From positions 1-31,240 of IMG/VR virus record IMGVR_UViG_3300022934_000099: a stretch of DNA of 31,240 bases; one strand, written 5' to 3'. This stretch comes from a virus. Under the pieces are notes generated by a model. The model was not told the origin of the DNA, did no database searches, and saw only the letters and a program-made list of their open reading frames with translations. Both the position numbers and the translations under genes were made by a program. Of the stretch, positions 28,592 through 31,240 are shown piece after piece. Position 1 is the stretch's first letter, and the number at the start of each line of letters is the position of its first letter.

Positions 28592-31240
28592 ATGGCTACT
28601 CAATATACACAAACTACATTTTTAAGTCAGTATAATGATGACTATCGAGACAGTGATCACTTTCATCGTATATTGTTTAATAACGGTCGTGCTTTGCAGG
28701 CTCGTGAACTTACTCAGATGCAGACCATTATTCAATCTGAGATTGCACGTATTGCAACATATCTTTTTAATGAAGGTGCAATTCTTAATACTAACGTAAG
28801 CCTTGCATCTGGTCCCAATGAAGGCGCCTTTACATTTATTAAATTAGACAACCTTTCAAACATTGCAACGCCATCAGCCTTAGTTGGTACAGAAATTACA
28901 GATGGCACATTATATGCAACTGTAAAGGCTGTTATACCATCAGAAACCGTAACTCGTAATGGTGTGGTAGTTACAGACCCTGATACACTTATTGTAAAAA
29001 TGGGTAAGGGTGAACCAAACGTTGATACGTCATCTACAACTCCTGAACTTAATTCTTTAAGATTCCAAGCAGGTGCCACTATTACAACAGATGAGGGATC
29101 GGTAACTATAAAAGTTGGTACCGATGTTGTGGGCACTTGTACTCTTATTGATACTCCTCGTTTTGAATCATTTGCTGCTGGCCATATGATTATGGTTGAA
29201 GCCCAAACTTTAGTTATTGATAAGTATTCTCCTACAGGATCAGGTATTGTTGGTTTTAGAGTAAATGAAGAAATAATTACTTCTGGCGACAATGTAGCTC
29301 TATATGATAATTCAGGTACCACACCAAACCTCACATCACCTGGTGCCGACAGATATAAAATTACTCTTACATTAGGTCTTAAATCACAAGCACCTGCAGG
29401 TTCTACATTCTTTGAACTATATCATGTAACCAAAGGATTGTTTACTCTTGTAAAAACAAAAGACAATAATCTAAATTATGTTGGCGATCTAATAAATCAA
29501 CGTACAAAATCAATAAGTGGTAATTTTATTGAAAGAAATACAAGTGGAGAATTAAGCCTTACTGTAGAAAATGATTCTACCGATGATAATTATTTGGTAT
29601 ATTCAGTTACAGGCGGTACTGCATTTATTGAAGGTCAAAAGATTACACGTAAGTTTTTTAACACACAACGTGTTGAAAAACCAAGATCTCTTGTAAACGA
29701 CATTCACACAGAAACCAATGAATTTGTTTCGGCACGCTATGGTAGTTATTTCCTTGCAGATAGTGCCTGGGGACTTCTTGGTAAAATAGATGATTATTCT
29801 GTTGTTAATTTATACACCATTGACAAGACCGGATCAAATCAATATCAACTTAGTTCTTTTGATTCAGCTGCTGGTGTAAACATTGGTACAGCAAGAATTA
29901 GACAAATCGATGAATATAACAATCAATATAGAATTCATGTTTTTGATGTAAGAATTACCGATGCTCAAAAGGGTATTAAAGATGTAATATCATTAGGTAC
30001 AGATTCTGATAACCATGCTAACCTAGTATCTGTTTTGGGATCTACTGACATCTATGACAGAGCCGATGATAATCTGTTGTTCCCTTTAACAAGGGATAGA
30101 GTACAGACTATTTCTAATCTAACTACTACTATTGGTGTAATAAAAACCGATACTACAAGTGGTGCTGGTGTTGCAACAAATATTAACTCTACCGGTAGTA
30201 ATACTCTTACTGATGCTGAGCAATGGCTGATTACAGTAGACAGCAGTGGAGAAATTTTCTCTGAAGCAGCTATTACCATTGCTGGAGATGGTCTATCTGC
30301 TTCTATAAGTGGGTTGCCATTTAACTCAGCTATTACAGTATTGGCATATGAAAATACAACACTAACACAAAAAGTCAAAACAATTTCTGCCAACACAACT
30401 GAGGCTGGTCTTTCTTTAAATTCAGACAATGAATTTAAACTTAACAAGGTTGACATTTATAAATTCATTAGTATTACAGATGATACATCTGGTGAAGATA
30501 TAATGTATAAATTCCTAAAAGACAATGGTCAAAGAGACAACTTCTATTGTGCAGGTGGCGGTAAATTAAAGGCAGGAGTTTCAGCACCTGCAGGTACCAT
30601 TACAGTTGTATATCAATATTTTGATCATGGTGCAGCACCTTCTGGATCTGGGTATTTTGGTGGTAAGGCTTCCTATCCAAGTCTTACATATGATAAAGTG
30701 CCTGTTTATACTACATCTACTGGCATTAAACAAAGACTTACCGATGTTATTGATATGAGACCTATTCAAGATCCAGTATCTGGTAACTTTGATACCGGTC
30801 AAGCCAGAATTGAACGCATACCGCGCAACACAGATACATTAACTATAGGCACTGCGGAATATTGGAAACCAAGAGTTGATATGATAACAATGGCACCTGA
30901 CGGTAGGTTGCATTCTCATCAAGGCACATCAAGCTTTAGACTCTTAGAACCTAGAGATATTGATCCAACCCATATGATATTGCATAAGGTTACATTGGCT
31001 CCATATACCATTGACCATAAAGATCTTAACACATATACTTATGACAATCGTGGCTTTAAAATGTCCGACATAAGAAGTATGGAACGTAGACTGACTAATA
31101 TTGAGGCTATATCGACCCTAAGTCAGACCGAATGGAAACTTTCTCAACTAACAGTGTATGACCCCGACAATCCAACTGATGTCAGACAGACTGAGGGTCT
31201 ATCGGGTGATGGATTTAACAACCTTGCACAGACCTCATGG
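28592..31240 (+). CDS. DUF4815-like virion structural protein, partial (at least 883 aa)
   Basis: The ATG at 28592 opens a frame that stays open to the window end. The N-terminus HFHRILFNNGRALQARELTQ (23-42) followed by MQTIIQSEIARIATYLFNEG is the hallmark of the DUF4815 family found in marine T4-like phages. The rest is beta-rich with repeated Thr/Ser/Gly segments, and VIDMRPIQDP and RMERR-like helices lie near the end of the window. It is a large tail or baseplate protein, and by position could take the role of gp10 or of a fibre base. The C-terminus is missing because the window ends. Confidence 0.85.
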   Translation, partial: MATQYTQTTFLSQYNDDYRDSDHFHRILFNNGRALQARELTQMQTIIQSEIARIATYLFNEGAILNTNVSLASGPNEGAFTFIKLDNLSNIATPSALVGTEITDGTLYATVKAVIPSETVTRNGVVVTDPDTLIVKMGKGEPNVDTSSTTPELNSLRFQAGATITTDEGSVTIKVGTDVVGTCTLIDTPRFESFAAGHMIMVEAQTLVIDKYSPTGSGIVGFRVNEEIITSGDNVALYDNSGTTPNLTSPGADRYKITLTLGLKSQAPAGSTFFELYHVTKGLFTLVKTKDNNLNYVGDLINQRTKSISGNFIERNTSGELSLTVENDSTDDNYLVYSVTGGTAFIEGQKITRKFFNTQRVEKPRSLVNDIHTETNEFVSARYGSYFLADSAWGLLGKIDDYSVVNLYTIDKTGSNQYQLSSFDSAAGVNIGTARIRQIDEYNNQYRIHVFDVRITDAQKGIKDVISLGTDSDNHANLVSVLGSTDIYDRADDNLLFPLTRDRVQTISNLTTTIGVIKTDTTSGAGVATNINSTGSNTLTDAEQWLITVDSSGEIFSEAAITIAGDGLSASISGLPFNSAITVLAYENTTLTQKVKTISANTTEAGLSLNSDNEFKLNKVDIYKFISITDDTSGEDIMYKFLKDNGQRDNFYCAGGGKLKAGVSAPAGTITVVYQYFDHGAAPSGSGYFGGKASYPSLTYDKVPVYTTSTGIKQRLTDVIDMRPIQDPVSGNFDTGQARIERIPRNTDTLTIGTAEYWKPRVDMITMAPDGRLHSHQGTSSFRLLEPRDIDPTHMILHKVTLAPYTIDHKDLNTYTYDNRGFKMSDIRSMERRLTNIEAISTLSQTEWKLSQLTVYDPDNPTDVRQTEGLSGDGFNNLAQTSW

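Noticed and set aside
28732-29334. 200-aa open frame on the - strand
   Set aside because: It lies antisense to the DUF4815-like gene, whose N-terminal signature is clear. The product is low in complexity (Val/Ser/Thr) and there is no RBS or promoter.
30052-30456. 134-aa open frame on the - strand
   Set aside because: It is a shadow of the same partial structural gene and has no start signals.

Overview
The window is a piece of an AT-rich, lytic T4-like myovirus genome. The gene content (gp32, gp33, gp4, the hub and tail-tube-cap genes, and a long baseplate run ending in gp8 and a DUF4815-like protein) matches the T4 supergroup. The accessory genes (flavin-dependent halogenase, sulfotransferase-like protein, DUF6065-like protein) and the compact gp5/gp53/gp8 variants resemble marine members such as cyanophages and pelagiphages. 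The host cannot be read from the sequence. Bacterial sigma-70-like promoters and Shine-Dalgarno sites show only that it is a bacterium.

Bases 1-6650 are an accessory region on the + strand. It holds mostly very small genes that overlap or abut (many ATGA or TAATG junctions), a tRNA-Arg(UCU), a secreted glycine-zipper protein, a DUF6065-like protein, a sulfotransferase-like protein and a halogenase with its key residues. Two promoter/leader modules that are nearly the same sequence (1-27 and 3447-3473) lead two clusters of small genes.

Bases 6650-8800 are the replication/transcription block: a conserved basic protein, the late-transcription coactivator gp33, the single-stranded DNA-binding protein gp32 and a small protein. 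Good sigma-70-like promoters lie before the first of these and before gp32. The block ends in a more GC-rich, apparently structured RNA segment and an intrinsic terminator.

Bases 8803-13333 run on the - strand and are transcribed leftwards: gp4 (head completion), a conserved unknown protein, gp54, gp26, a gp51-like frame without its own ATG, and a gp29-type tape measure. The gp26 stop codon sits on a run of eight T. The gp51-like frame continues from it in the -1 frame and ends directly before the tape-measure ATG. This is the layout of the frameshifted tail assembly chaperones of lambda-like phages.

Bases 13387-31240 run rightwards: gp48, gp53, gp27, a gp5-like OB-fold/lysozyme protein, a protein with a degenerate amidase-like domain, a beta-helix spike with an M15 peptidase domain, gp25, gp6, a possible gp7, structural proteins, gp8 and a DUF4815-like protein that runs off the end. 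Perfect TATAAATA late promoters stand in three of the few gaps (before gp48, before gp25 and before the gene at 26074), as expected for a phage that encodes gp33. The gp4 and gp48 operons diverge from a 53-base gap holding two opposed late-promoter boxes.
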